A stretch of DNA of 64,000 nt from JAFNAG01 sp963739235 (lineage in GTDB: Bacteria; Acidobacteriota; UBA6911): NCBI GenBank assembly GCA_963739235.1, contig CAVTZY010000058.1, positions 1-64,000 of the forward strand, read 5' to 3'. Numbering within the stretch: position 1 is the stretch's first letter; the number at the start of each line of letters is the position of its first letter. Below are positions 20,338 to 28,993 of the stretch, one piece after another. The notes beneath the pieces were generated by a model, which worked only from the letters and a program-made list of their open reading frames with translations, ran no database searches and had not been told where the DNA came from. The translations under genes were made by a program, and so were the position numbers.

Positions 20338-20428
20338 AACGCAGAGCACACAGAGGGAGCAGAGACCGCAGATTAGTTTGAAAGTATAAAATCTCTGCGC
20401 CCTCTGTTCCCTCTGCGGCCGCTGCGTT
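20338..20428. repeat. Imperfect 'cacagagg' type intergenic hairpin
   Basis: The left arm at 20338-20370 begins aacgcagagcacacagaggg. The right arm at 20391-20428 ends with its imperfect reverse complement (ctctgcg...ccctctgttccctctgcgg...ctgcgtt). The AT-rich loop is about 20 nt. Hairpins built from cacagagg/cctctgtg units recur in intergenic DNA of many environmental bacteria; I know no assigned function. It lies in the 420-nt divergent gap between mutS and tsaB, where I see no gene. Confidence 0.8.
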
Positions 20429-20521
20429 GATCTTTTGCTTTTCTTGCCTAAATGGCAAGGATTTGTATGTACGTAGTACGATACCGGGTGGTCGTGAATT
20501 AGAAATGCAGGAGAATCGCTT

Positions 20522-21208
20522 TTGAAGATACTGTCCCTTGACACATCGACACCCCGGGGAAGCGTAGCACTCCTGGAGGATCGAAATCTGGCGGCGGAGA
20601 TTCGCCTTCTTTCGCTGGAAACACATTCCGCGCGACTGCTGGGAAGCATCGATTTTCTGCTCAAGAGCCTGGGATGGAATCTGTCCGATCTTGGACTGGT
20701 TGTTGCAGGCATCGGCCCTGGATCTTTCACAGGAATCCGCATTGGTGTAGCAACCGCAGTCGGCCTGGCCCAGACCCTTTCAGTCCCGTTTGCGGGAGTA
20801 TCAGGCCTCGATGCCCTTGCCCGGCAATTACCCGGGCTGGAGGGCCGCGTCGGCGTCGTAATGGATGCGCAACGCTCCCAGGTATACTATGCAGAGTACC
20901 GATGCAGCCGAGGAAGGTTTGCCAGGGTCAGCAAGGCTATGCTTTCAAATCCGCCGGATCTGGCGCACCGCTTGCGCGGCGCGCATTTTCATCTGTTGGG
21001 AGATGGCGCACAGCGCTATGCCGGGGAACTGGGCATTTCGAGCACAGGCTGGCCGCGGTTGGTCGAGGTGGATCTCTTCCTGGCCGCCGCCCTGGGACGG
21101 TTGGCACTGGCGCGCAAGCGGACCTGGCGCTGGGGTGAACGCGCTTACGCGGAGCCGCTTTACATCAGGCCGCCTGATGCTCAAAAACGAAAGGCGAAAA
21201 CGCGGTGA
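20522..21208 (+). CDS. tsaB: tRNA threonylcarbamoyladenosine biosynthesis protein TsaB
   Basis: TsaB is the scaffold partner of TsaD in making the universal t6A37 modification of ANN-decoding tRNAs. The start is TTG 20522, with GGAG about 8 nt upstream. The ASKHA fold opens with KILSLDTSTPRGSVALLED, then LETHSARLLGSIDFLL and the signature VVAGIGPGSFTGIRIGVATA. Length is 228 residues, normal for the family. It overlaps rimI by 4 nt, the usual tsaB-rimI pairing. tsaD, tsaC and tsaE are not in the window. Confidence 0.93.
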   Translation: MKILSLDTSTPRGSVALLEDRNLAAEIRLLSLETHSARLLGSIDFLLKSLGWNLSDLGLVVAGIGPGSFTGIRIGVATAVGLAQTLSVPFAGVSGLDALARQLPGLEGRVGVVMDAQRSQVYYAEYRCSRGRFARVSKAMLSNPPDLAHRLRGAHFHLLGDGAQRYAGELGISSTGWPRLVEVDLFLAAALGRLALARKRTWRWGERAYAEPLYIRPPDAQKRKAKTR

Positions 21209-21672
21209 AGACTGCCAGCTTTATCCAGATCGCTGCACTTGCCGTGCAGGACATTCCGGATTTGGAACCGCTTGAAGAGGCCACTCGCCTCTCCTTTTGG
21301 GGAACGGAGCATTACCGGAGATTCCTTGAGCAGCCGGAATACTTCAGCCGCAAGGCTCTGGCAACGGGCGCTCCCGGCATGATGAGAATTGTAGGCTTCT
21401 TTCTGGCACGAGCGGTCCTGGAAAACCTGGAATTGCTGAAAATCGGGGTGTGCCCCGAATATCAGAAGCAGGGCATCGGGACCCGGCTGCTCAATGCCGC
21501 ATTTGTCGAAGGTGCCAAGCGAGGCTGCCTGCGCTGTTTCCTGGAGGTGAGGAAGACAAACGAGGGAGCGATCCAGTTCTATCAGAACCACAAATTCAAT
21601 ATTGCAGGTGAGAGAGTCAACTACTATACCGAACCTGTAGAAGATGCCTGGACCATGGAGCGTTGGATCTGA
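21205..21672 (+). CDS. rimI: Ribosomal protein S18 N-acetyltransferase-like GNAT protein
   Basis: A 155-residue GNAT acetyltransferase starting at GTG 21205, inside the end of tsaB. Motif A is present as ENLELLKIGVCPEYQKQGIG, followed by TRLLNAAFVEGAKRG and the C-terminal FLEVRKTNEGAIQFYQNHKF, which is characteristic of RimI (LEVRxSNxxAxxxY). RimI acetylates the N-terminal Ala of ribosomal protein S18. The name rests on these motifs and on the tsaB neighbour. Confidence 0.88.
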   Translation: MKTASFIQIAALAVQDIPDLEPLEEATRLSFWGTEHYRRFLEQPEYFSRKALATGAPGMMRIVGFFLARAVLENLELLKIGVCPEYQKQGIGTRLLNAAFVEGAKRGCLRCFLEVRKTNEGAIQFYQNHKFNIAGERVNYYTEPVEDAWTMERWI

Positions 21673-21696
21673 ATGCCCGAGAAGCCGAGATCCGTG

Positions 21697-22086
21697 TCAT
21701 TTCTTCTGACCGGGCTGGCGCAGATATGCGTCCGTGTGATCAAGCCAGTCCTGCCGGATCGGGCTGAAAGTGTCCAGCACGAGGGAGGGTTTCAGCGCTA
21801 CCACCCCGTGAGGAACATGCGGCGGAATTACCAGGACTTGTCCCGCATTCACGGTTATTTCCTTGCCTGCGATGGTGAATCTGAGCGCTCCCTTCATCAC
21901 ATAGCTGATTTGTTCGTTGTGATGTGCGTGTTTAGGAACGACCGTTTCTTTATCCAGGCGCACCTGGGCGCTCATCACGTTTGTCCCCGTAATGATCTTG
22001 CGCGCCAGCCCTTGCGTGACGATTTCCCACTCCATGTCCTGCCAGGATTGAGCTTTCGTTGATCCTCCCACTAGATGGCCCTCCAC
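21697..22086 (-). CDS. Cupin-domain protein
   Basis: A 129-residue single-domain cupin. Motif 1 is VPKHAHHNEQISYVMKGALR, with His, His and Glu ligands, and motif 2 is VLVIPPHVPHGVVAL, with the fourth His. These form the usual metal site of small cupins. No catalytic role can be assigned; relatives include sugar-binding, dioxygenase-like and regulatory proteins. It is convergent with rimI (25 nt apart) and apparently a single-gene unit. Confidence 0.75.
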   Translation of the reverse strand: MEGHLVGGSTKAQSWQDMEWEIVTQGLARKIITGTNVMSAQVRLDKETVVPKHAHHNEQISYVMKGALRFTIAGKEITVNAGQVLVIPPHVPHGVVALKPSLVLDTFSPIRQDWLDHTDAYLRQPGQKK

Positions 22087-22624
22087 GAAATCATCAAGTT
22101 CGGTCTAGATATAACAGAAACTCCGAGTCGTTTCATCAATGGAGAGGTCGCAGAGAAAGTCATTCAAAGGTCAAGAAATCCTCTACGCCCTTTGCGTTGA
22201 GGTTTTTGAAGTGCGGATGACGCTGTGGCAGGCTTTTGGGCACAGAGTGATTTCAACATCCTTTGCAGCACAGCGATCTTGTGACGCTGCTTGAGGATCG
22301 CGCTGATTTCGGGTACTATGATTATGGCTGCGTTGCGGGTCATTCGTTCCTTGCGAGCCCCGTCGCCGACGGATTCAGTGCCGAATCGATCCCGTAGATC
22401 TGAGGTAATAGGCCCGCCGGTCCAGGTCTAAGTTTGGCAATGCGGCTGAAGAAGTGTCCGCCTCTGCCTGGACTGATGGGGCAGGCGAACCGGGTCAGTT
22501 ACGGTACCGGCCGGATAACCTCCGGCGCCGGAAAATGCTTTGGATGCAACCGGGAATTGGCTAGAATAGCACGTCATGCAATTATGAAGCTCGTTAGCTC
22601 CTATTCCCCAAAAGGAGGACACTC
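22087..22624. other. Intergenic region upstream of binding-protein gene, no gene seen
   Basis: About 540 nt without a supported gene. No frame here shows a recognisable motif. It ends with a near-perfect anti-Shine-Dalgarno match, AAAGGAGG at 22611-22618, serving the TTG start at 22625. Confidence 0.45.
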
Positions 22625-23776
22625 TTGCGGACCGTAAAGCTTAGCCTTTTGATCGCGGGTCTTGCCCTTTTCTTTGTTCATTGCGGCGAGACCAAGAAAG
22701 TACCGGACGCTCAAGCATCAATGATCAAAAACAAGATGGTGCGCATCGGCACGAATCCATTTAACGTCCCCTTCGAAACCGCCGCCGGCACCGGTGTGGA
22801 GGGATTCGACGTCGAACTTGGCGAAGCGATTGCCAAGGACCTCAACTATCCCACCAAATGGATCCAGCATGCTCAGTTCGAGAAGCTCTTCGAATTTCTG
22901 AAAAACGGCGAAGTGGAGATGATCATTTCCTCGGTCGCAATTTCAGACGAGCTGAAAAAAGAATTCGCCTTCTCCGATCCGTATTTCGACAGCAGCAATA
23001 CTATTGCTCGCCGGAAAGACAACCTGGCGATAAAAGACCTGGCGTCTTTGGCGGGAAAGAAGGTCGGCGTTCAGCTTGCCCGTGCTGCCGAGACCTTCAT
23101 GGAAAAGCAGACTGCGGCCAAAAATGTCAAGCTGATAAAATTCCCCACGCTCGATGAGGCTCTGGGCGCTCTGAATCGAGGCGAACTCGATGCGGTCGTA
23201 GGCGACAAGCCGATCATGACCTTCAGCATTGCCAAGAACTACTCCACCAATCTGATCACGACAGATGTCGAACTCAATCAGTATCAGTACGCTGTTGTCG
23301 TCCGTCCCCAAGAGACGAAGTTGCTTGCGAGCATCAATGCGACGATCCGGCGGCTCAAGAACGCCCATCAATTTGAGCAATGGTACGATAAGTGGTTCGG
23401 CAGCGTGTTGAAAGAAGCCAGCAAGGACATCGCAAAAATTGAAGAGCAGGAAAAGCTCAAAAACGCTCCCAAGTCCCTTTCGGTAAGCTTAATCAAAGAA
23501 GCCGGAAGCACGGTCCGGCTCGACCGCCTGGATGGCTTCAATGCGACGCTCACGGGACCGAATGGAACCTTTACTTCCACGCCGATCAACACAGACGAAG
23601 CCAACGTGAAGGGAGGCTGCAAGTTCACCAGTCCCATCCCTCCGGGCGAATATAAGTTCAACCTGGCACGGATCGGAGTGAGCCAAACCATTCCGATTGA
23701 GAAGAAACCCGTGACCGCACTCACGGTCACTCTTATCTTTAAAAAGAGCGGGGATCTGGAGCTTGCTTGGAAATAG
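22625..23776 (+). CDS. Family 3 extracellular solute-binding lipoprotein with extra C-terminal domain
   Basis: A 383-residue exported protein starting at TTG 22625 behind AAAGGAGG. The signal peptide ends in a lipobox-like LALFFVHCGE, so it is probably a lipoprotein anchored at Cys20. Residues about 37-265 form a periplasmic binding domain of the amino-acid (SBP_bac_3) type: MVRIGTNPFNVPFE, GVEGFDVELGEAIAKDLNY, FLKNGEVEMIISSVAIS, AFSDPYFDSSNTI and QWYDKWFG. An additional domain of about 100 residues (about 280-383, with GSTVRLDRLDGFNATLTGPN) looks beta-rich and is not part of ordinary binding proteins. There is no ABC permease or ATPase gene nearby, so it is an orphan component. The substrate is not predictable; amino acids are only the family default. 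Confidence 0.8.
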   Translation: MRTVKLSLLIAGLALFFVHCGETKKVPDAQASMIKNKMVRIGTNPFNVPFETAAGTGVEGFDVELGEAIAKDLNYPTKWIQHAQFEKLFEFLKNGEVEMIISSVAISDELKKEFAFSDPYFDSSNTIARRKDNLAIKDLASLAGKKVGVQLARAAETFMEKQTAAKNVKLIKFPTLDEALGALNRGELDAVVGDKPIMTFSIAKNYSTNLITTDVELNQYQYAVVVRPQETKLLASINATIRRLKNAHQFEQWYDKWFGSVLKEASKDIAKIEEQEKLKNAPKSLSVSLIKEAGSTVRLDRLDGFNATLTGPNGTFTSTPINTDEANVKGGCKFTSPIPPGEYKFNLARIGVSQTIPIEKKPVTALTVTLIFKKSGDLELAWK

Positions 23777-23824
23777 GTTTTTCCGTTTTCCCGTCGGAGG
23801 TTTCGCTTTTTTAGGATCGGGAAT

Positions 23825-24991
23825 ATGAGGTTTTCAACAATCCGTACCGTTCTTTTCACGGTATTTGTCACCAGCGCGGCAACGATCATCTTGCTGCGCT
23901 GGGGACTTCTGCCGGAATATGCGCGACCCCGCGCAGCGCCGTTCGAATCCGCCAAGGCAGCGGACGGCAAACAGCCGCCGTTGAGTGCCGATGAGCAGAT
24001 CAATGTCGAGGTCTACAACAAGGTCAGCCCAGGTGTGGTGAACATCACCAAGACCGTTGTCGAATATGGTTTTTTCTTCACTCCTTTCACTAACGAAGCG
24101 ACCGGCAGCGGCGTGGTCTTGGATGCCAGCGGAAACATCCTTACCAACAACCACGTGATCGAATCCGCGCAGACTCTGGAGGTCGCTCTGCCCGATCAGA
24201 CGACCTATCAGGCGAACATCGTGGGCACGGACCCTCAGAATGACCTGGCCGTGATTCGCGTGGTCGGGGCGCCCAAAGAACGGCTGCATCCCGTGGCTTT
24301 CGGGGATTCGGCGACTTTGAAGGTGGGGCAGAAGGTTTTGGCGATCGGCAATCCCTTTCGCATGCAGAACACGCTGACGACGGGAATCATCAGTTCGCTG
24401 GGGCGAAAAATTCAAACTGACACCAGCCTTATCGACAATGTGATTCAAACCGACGCGGCAATTAATCCGGGAAACTCCGGCGGCCCGCTTCTCAATGCCG
24501 CCGGAGAAATGATCGGGATCAATACGATGATCATTTCTCCGGGCGGCGCTAACGGCGGCAATGTCGGCATCGGCTTTGCCGTGCCGGCCAACACTGCGCG
24601 CCGCGTGGTCGCCGACCTGATCAAGGAAGGCCGGGTAGTGCGTCCCGACATGGGGGTGGAAGGGATCGATTTGTACCCGAACCTCGCCTCGGCATTGAAT
24701 CTGCCGGTCGACCAGGGACTGCTCATTACACGGGTGTATCGGGGAAGCACCGCGGAGGCAGCCGGCCTTCAGGGTGCCAGGGAATATGCAATTCTTCGCA
24801 ATTTCAAGATTCCCGTGGGCGGAGACATTATCACCGAGATCGACGGCAAGCCCGTTACCAGCCAGGCTGAGCTGGACCTGGCGCTCGAAAGCAAGAGACC
24901 TGGTGAAACCGTTCGGATGACTTATTATCGGGGACGGACAAAGGAGCAAAAATCCATTGTCTTGAGGGAGCAGCCGAGGAGATACCGCTGA
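23825..24991 (+). CDS. HtrA/DegP-like trypsin-type serine protease with PDZ domain
   Basis: A 388-residue S1C protease with an N-terminal membrane anchor (FSTIRTVLFTVFVTSAATII). The catalytic triad is visible: His in ILTNNHVIESAQTLE, Asp in QNDLAVIRVVGAP and Ser in INPGNSGGPLLNAAGE. One PDZ domain follows (DQGLLITRVYRGSTAEAAG, GGDIITEIDGKPVTSQAELD). HtrA proteins degrade or refold damaged envelope proteins. Having a single PDZ and an uncleaved anchor resembles DegS-type members, but no sigma-E regulators are nearby, so a narrower name is not warranted. It starts 48 nt after the binding-protein gene. Confidence 0.92.
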   Translation: MRFSTIRTVLFTVFVTSAATIILLRWGLLPEYARPRAAPFESAKAADGKQPPLSADEQINVEVYNKVSPGVVNITKTVVEYGFFFTPFTNEATGSGVVLDASGNILTNNHVIESAQTLEVALPDQTTYQANIVGTDPQNDLAVIRVVGAPKERLHPVAFGDSATLKVGQKVLAIGNPFRMQNTLTTGIISSLGRKIQTDTSLIDNVIQTDAAINPGNSGGPLLNAAGEMIGINTMIISPGGANGGNVGIGFAVPANTARRVVADLIKEGRVVRPDMGVEGIDLYPNLASALNLPVDQGLLITRVYRGSTAEAAGLQGAREYAILRNFKIPVGGDIITEIDGKPVTSQAELDLALESKRPGETVRMTYYRGRTKEQKSIVLREQPRRYR

Positions 24992-25095
24992 TCAGGTCCG
25001 TTTCGTCACAAGTATTCAATGTCCCGCAGACAGCCATTCCTCCAGGGCCGGAAGGGTCTCAAACGCAGGATACGCCGGGGGATTCCAGCAACCTC

Positions 25096-26202
25096 ATGAT
25101 CGAGCGCAAGGTGGTCCTGAAATTATTAGCATTCTGGGCGCTGATCCTGCCGGTGGTTTGGAACGGCAGCGGCGCCATTGCGCAACAAAAACCCCCGATC
25201 CCTGCGACCCCGTCAGCTGCGCTGCCGGCGGATCTAAATAGGCTTGCCGAGGGCGTGTTTGCCCAGGTTGTGAGTCCCGACGGCGAGGCGGTCAGCAATT
25301 CGGGTATTATCATTCTCGACAGCGGCGTCCTCGTATTCGATACCCACTTCACACCTGAAGCTGGAGATGCCCTGTTGGAAAAGGTGAAAACCCTGACCTC
25401 CCGGCCTGTCCGGTACATCATCAACAGCCATTTTCACTCCGACCACACCCACGGCAATCAGGCATTTGCCGCTGCTCGCCAGATCCTGGGCAGCACCAAC
25501 ACGCGCCGTGATATGCTGCAAAAAGACATGGCAACCTTGAACCAGATGCGGACCCTGGCCCAGAACCAGGTAGAGCAATTGAGCAAGGACATACGGATGG
25601 AGCAGGAAGCGAAGACACAGGAAGCGCTGCGCGTTCAATTGAACCAGCGGATGGCATTCATGCGTCGGATGTCTGCTTTAAAGATCCTCGCTCCCGGAAT
25701 GACGATCGATGACACCATGAGCATTGAAGACGGCGGCCGCCAGGTTGATCTGGTGTGTCTGGGGCCCGGGCATACGGATGGCGACCTTATCCTCTATCTG
25801 CCCCAGGATAAGATAGCTTTTCTCGGAGATCTTTTTTTCAAGGATGCCATTCCGAATGTCGATGATGCACGCGTGCTCGATTGGATGAAAACGCTGAAGG
25901 AAGCCCTGAAGCTGGATGCGAAAACCTTCGTTCCAGGACATGGGCAGGTCGGCGACAGGGCGGACGTGGAAGAGTTTCTTACCTATTTTGAAGATGTAAA
26001 AGCGCTGGTGGAACCCGCCGTAGTGCGAGGCGACACCCTGGAGCAGGTTATTCAGGATGTGCACCTACCCTCCAAGTATGCTTCTTACAGCTTTCAGAAT
26101 TTCTTTCCCTCAAATCTGCAGAAGATGTACACCGAAATCAAAGCGGCCCAGCCTGCGCCCACACCGCAGGAGGGCGTAAAAAAACAAGGATTGCCTCGAT
26201 GA
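25096..26202 (+). CDS. Exported metallo-beta-lactamase-fold hydrolase
   Basis: A 368-residue protein with a signal peptide (LKLLAFWALILPVVWNG). The zinc motif HxHxDH is in YIINSHFHSDHTHGN, a further His in CLGPGHTDGDLILYL, and the last one in FVPGHGQVGD. A helical insert of about 70 residues (MLQKDMATLNQMRTLAQNQV) separates the first two motifs. The C-terminal half is helical. This matches the class B3-like or SoxH-like secreted metallohydrolases rather than proven beta-lactamases. The substrate is unknown. It overlaps the next gene by 4 nt, so the pair is translationally coupled. Confidence 0.85.
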   Translation: MIERKVVLKLLAFWALILPVVWNGSGAIAQQKPPIPATPSAALPADLNRLAEGVFAQVVSPDGEAVSNSGIIILDSGVLVFDTHFTPEAGDALLEKVKTLTSRPVRYIINSHFHSDHTHGNQAFAAARQILGSTNTRRDMLQKDMATLNQMRTLAQNQVEQLSKDIRMEQEAKTQEALRVQLNQRMAFMRRMSALKILAPGMTIDDTMSIEDGGRQVDLVCLGPGHTDGDLILYLPQDKIAFLGDLFFKDAIPNVDDARVLDWMKTLKEALKLDAKTFVPGHGQVGDRADVEEFLTYFEDVKALVEPAVVRGDTLEQVIQDVHLPSKYASYSFQNFFPSNLQKMYTEIKAAQPAPTPQEGVKKQGLPR

Positions 26203-26924
26203 GTACATCCGGTCCTGCGCAAGATACCTGCCCGCGCTGCGGCGGCTCGGGCTGGGAGCCGATTGAAAGCACAGGGAGCGTGCGCCGCTGCAGCTGCATC
26301 GACTCGGTGCGCGTGGAGCGTTTGCTGGCGGACGCACGCATTCCCAAGCGGTACGAGCACTGTGATCTTGAATCGTATATGCCGAATGACCCGAGCCAGA
26401 AAAAGGGGAAGGCTGACGTGGCCAGGTTCCTCGAAAAGTATCCACTGATCGACATCGGGCTGCTGTTTCTCGGCAACTGCGGGGTAGGCAAGACACACCT
26501 CTCCGTCTCTCTGCTCAAACAGATCATAGTTGAAAAACACGATGTCGGGCTGTTTTATGACTTTCGTGACCTGCTGCGGGAAATTCAGTCCAGCTGGAAT
26601 GCCGTTGCTCAGGCTTCGGAGCTCGAGGTGCTCCGCCCAGTTCTGGCGGCCGATGTCCTGGTCCTCGATGAACTGGGAGCCAACAAGCCGACCGAATGGG
26701 TGCGCGACACGATCGCGCACATCATTAACTGCCGCTACAATGACAAGAAGCTGACGATCTTCACCTCCAATTATCCGGACGTCGCCGATCGACCCGGGGA
26801 AGAGACACTTACCGACCGCATCGGCGCGCGCTTGCGCTCGAGGCTGTACGAGATGTGCAAAGTGATTGAAATCAAAGGCAAGGACTTCCGACAAGTCATC
26901 AAACAAGCGAGCTACCGGTTCTGA
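26199..26924 (+). CDS. DnaC/DnaI-like AAA+ ATPase with N-terminal zinc-finger motif
   Basis: A 241-residue protein. The N-terminal 30 residues hold a likely zinc ribbon, CPRCGGSGW followed by RRCSCID, then the AAA+ core: LLFLGNCGVGKTHLSVSLL (Walker A), ADVLVLDELGANKPTEW (Walker B) and KKLTIFTSNYPDV (sensor 1), with an arginine-rich RIGARLRSRLYEMCKVIEI block. This is the layout of DnaC/DnaI helicase loaders. The IstB transposition ATPases share the core, but no transposase is adjacent. It overlaps the metallohydrolase gene by 4 nt and lies 2 nt before moxR. A role in loading DnaB is inferred from the family only. Confidence 0.82.
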   Translation: MSTSGPAQDTCPRCGGSGWEPIESTGSVRRCSCIDSVRVERLLADARIPKRYEHCDLESYMPNDPSQKKGKADVARFLEKYPLIDIGLLFLGNCGVGKTHLSVSLLKQIIVEKHDVGLFYDFRDLLREIQSSWNAVAQASELEVLRPVLAADVLVLDELGANKPTEWVRDTIAHIINCRYNDKKLTIFTSNYPDVADRPGEETLTDRIGARLRSRLYEMCKVIEIKGKDFRQVIKQASYRF

Positions 26925-26926
26925 CT

Positions 26927-27941
26927 ATGACCTCCCCAGCCGACAATCTGACACCACTGGTTAAAGAAGAAACTTTCTACTTGGAGCGGGTGCAGCAGGA
27001 AATCCAGAAGAGGATTGTGGGCCAGACTCACCTCCTGGACTCGTTGATGATCGCCTTGCTTACGGGAGGACATTTGCTCCTGGAAGGCGTGCCCGGCCTG
27101 GCCAAGACATTGGCGGTCAAGAGCCTTGCCGAGGCCATCGACGTCACGTTTCGACGCATCCAGTTTACGCCCGATCTGCTGCCGGCGGATTTGATTGGAA
27201 CGATGATTTTCGATCAACGCAGCGGCGACTTTGTCCCGCGCCAGGGTCCCATTTTCTGCAACTTGCTCCTGGCGGACGAAGTCAACCGGGCGCCCGCCAA
27301 AGTTCAAAGCGCATTGCTCGAATGCATGCAGGAAAAGCAGGTCACGCTGGGCAAGCAGAGTTTCCAGCTGACCGAGCCCTTCATGGTTCTGGCGACGCAG
27401 AATCCGATCGAACAGGAAGGCACCTATCCGCTGCCGGAAGCTCAAATGGACCGGTTCCTGATGAAGATCGTGTTGGGATATCCGAACCGCAAAGAAGAGC
27501 GTGAGATCATGAACCGGGTCGGTGTCGACAGACGGCAGTTCCCATCTCGCTGCGGGAGAAAGTATCCCCTTAAAAAAGGTTTTGGTGCCCGAGCGGATTG
27601 TCAGAATGCGACAGATTGCATCCCAAATCTATGTCGATGAGCGCGTGAAGACCTACATTCTCGATATCGTGTTTGCCACTCGGAGTCCGGAGGAATACCA
27701 CCTGGACCTCAGCCGCCTGATCCGCTTCGGCGCGTCCCCCCGCGCCAGCATCGGGATTCTGTGTGCAGCGCGCGCGCAGGCATTTTTAAAGGGCAGAGGC
27801 TTCGTGATCCCCGACGATGTCAAGAAGGTCTCAGCGGATGTCCTTCGCCACCGGATTCTGCTCACCTACGAAGCCGAAGCCGAGGGCATCCGCGCGGAAG
27901 ACCTGGCGGAACGAATTCTCCAGAAGGTTCCGGCTCCCTGA
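26927..27941 (+). CDS. MoxR-family AAA+ ATPase (frameshifted)
   Basis: A MoxR-type ATPase, typically partnered with vWA proteins as a chaperone for complex assembly. It has Walker A LLLEGVPGLAKTLAVKSLAE, Walker B LLLADEVNRAPAKVQSALLE and sensor 1 VLATQNPIEQEGTYPLPEAQ, then, after a frame break, the lid domain: VFATRSPEEYHLDLSRLIRF and the FGASPRASIGI block. The frame changes between about 27530 and 27575, next to the aaaaaa run at 27571. Joined length is about 335 residues, normal. It lies 2 nt after the DnaC-like gene, and the DUF58 gene follows 165 nt downstream across a repeat. Such moxR-DUF58 pairs usually continue into batA/batB; here those genes are 20 kb away. Confidence 0.92.
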
Positions 27942-27964
27942 GATCCGGAATGGTAGTGAGAGGA

Positions 27965-28087
27965 AGAATACAGAATTCCGAATACAGAATTCAGAATAAA
28001 TAAGTACCATTGCACGACGTGAATCCCCACTGCCACGCAAATTCTGACTTCTGTATTCTAAATTCTGTATTCTAAATTCTGTATTCT
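27965..28087. repeat. Inverted repeat built from a tandem 14-nt unit
   Basis: The right arm (28040-28087) is nearly three tandem copies of ttctgtattctaaa. The left arm (27965-27998) holds the reverse-complement units gaatacagaattc, about twice. The loop of about 40 nt is not repetitive. The whole can form a long AT-rich stem between moxR and the DUF58 gene. No protein is encoded. Confidence 0.85.
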
Positions 28088-28105
28088 TGCTTTTCCTCGA
28101 TACTT

Positions 28106-28990
28106 ATGGAATTCGACGAATTATTAGCACGTGCCCGGCGTCTGGAGTTAAAGAGCCGGTTTATGGTGCGCTCCCAATATGCAGGTCTCTATCGCAGCGC
28201 CTTTCGCGGCCAGGGAATGGAATTCGCCGAGGTACGGGAGTATTCGGAAGGCGATGAAGTACGCCTGATTGACTGGAATGTTTCTGCCCGCCACCAGTCG
28301 CTGTATGTGAAACGAATGGTCGAGGAGCGAGAGCGCAATGTTCTCTTGATCCTCGATCTGTCCGGGTCACTCGCATTTGGCAGCATCAAGCGGACCAAGT
28401 TCGACCTGGCCATGGAACTCGGCGCTCTGTTGGTGTTGTCCGGCTTCTACGCCCGGGATCGCGTGAGCCTGGCTTTGGTGCGTTCGGGCGTCGAGTTGTT
28501 TGTCCCGGCCGCCAAGGGTTGGAATCATGCCGCGCGCCTGATTCGAGAGCTGGTGTCCACAGAACCAGGTGGAGTAGCCCCCGGGCTGGATCCAGTTTGG
28601 AACTTCGTTAATTCGCATGGCATTCCTCGCAGCGTGACTGTATTCCTCACTGATTTTCAAGCGCCCCTCGAGGCCAGCCCCAGTTTTTCGGCAGCCTGCC
28701 GCAAACATGAAATGGTCTTCTTCCTGGTTTCGGATCCCAGAGAATGGAACCTGCCTGATGTCGGCCGCATCCGCGTGCGGCACCCTGAAACAGGCCAGAG
28801 CATGGTGATCAACAGCAGCCGGGGTGCGGCGCGCCGGGAATACGAGCACAATGCCCAGGTCAGGCGCGCTGCCATGTTGAGGCTGCTTCGCAGCCATGGT
28901 GTGGATTGGGTTGAGCTCAGCACCGGCACGAGTTACGAATCAGCCCTGCGCCGGTTTTTGGAAACCCGCGCGACGCGGCATCATCGATGA
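28106..28990 (+). CDS. DUF58 family protein, vWA-like partner of MoxR
   Basis: A 294-residue protein starting at ATG 28106. The DUF58 signature is complete: YRSAFRGQGMEFAEVREYSE, then GDEVRLIDWNVSARH and VKRMVEERERNVLLILDLSG. A vWA metal site follows as DLSGSLAFG (DxSxS). DUF58 proteins are encoded next to MoxR ATPases and are thought to work with them in assembling or activating other proteins. It belongs functionally with batA-batB-batD at 6.5-9.7 kb. Confidence 0.88.
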   Translation: MEFDELLARARRLELKSRFMVRSQYAGLYRSAFRGQGMEFAEVREYSEGDEVRLIDWNVSARHQSLYVKRMVEERERNVLLILDLSGSLAFGSIKRTKFDLAMELGALLVLSGFYARDRVSLALVRSGVELFVPAAKGWNHAARLIRELVSTEPGGVAPGLDPVWNFVNSHGIPRSVTVFLTDFQAPLEASPSFSAACRKHEMVFFLVSDPREWNLPDVGRIRVRHPETGQSMVINSSRGAARREYEHNAQVRRAAMLRLLRSHGVDWVELSTGTSYESALRRFLETRATRHHR

Positions 28991-28993
28991 AAT

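Noticed and set aside
23834..24949. Long antisense open frame (371 codons) opposite the HtrA gene
   Set aside because: It mirrors a real S1C protease with all catalytic motifs; its own product shows no motif and is His/Arg-rich as expected of a GC-biased shadow.
26199..26924. IstB-type transposition ATPase as evidence of an IS21 element
   Set aside because: No IstA transposase or terminal repeats; the N-terminal Cys motif and operon context fit a DnaC/DnaI-like loader.
27965..28087. CRISPR-like array from repeated 14-nt units
   Set aside because: Units are tandem without unique spacers and are mirrored as an inverted repeat; there are no cas genes.
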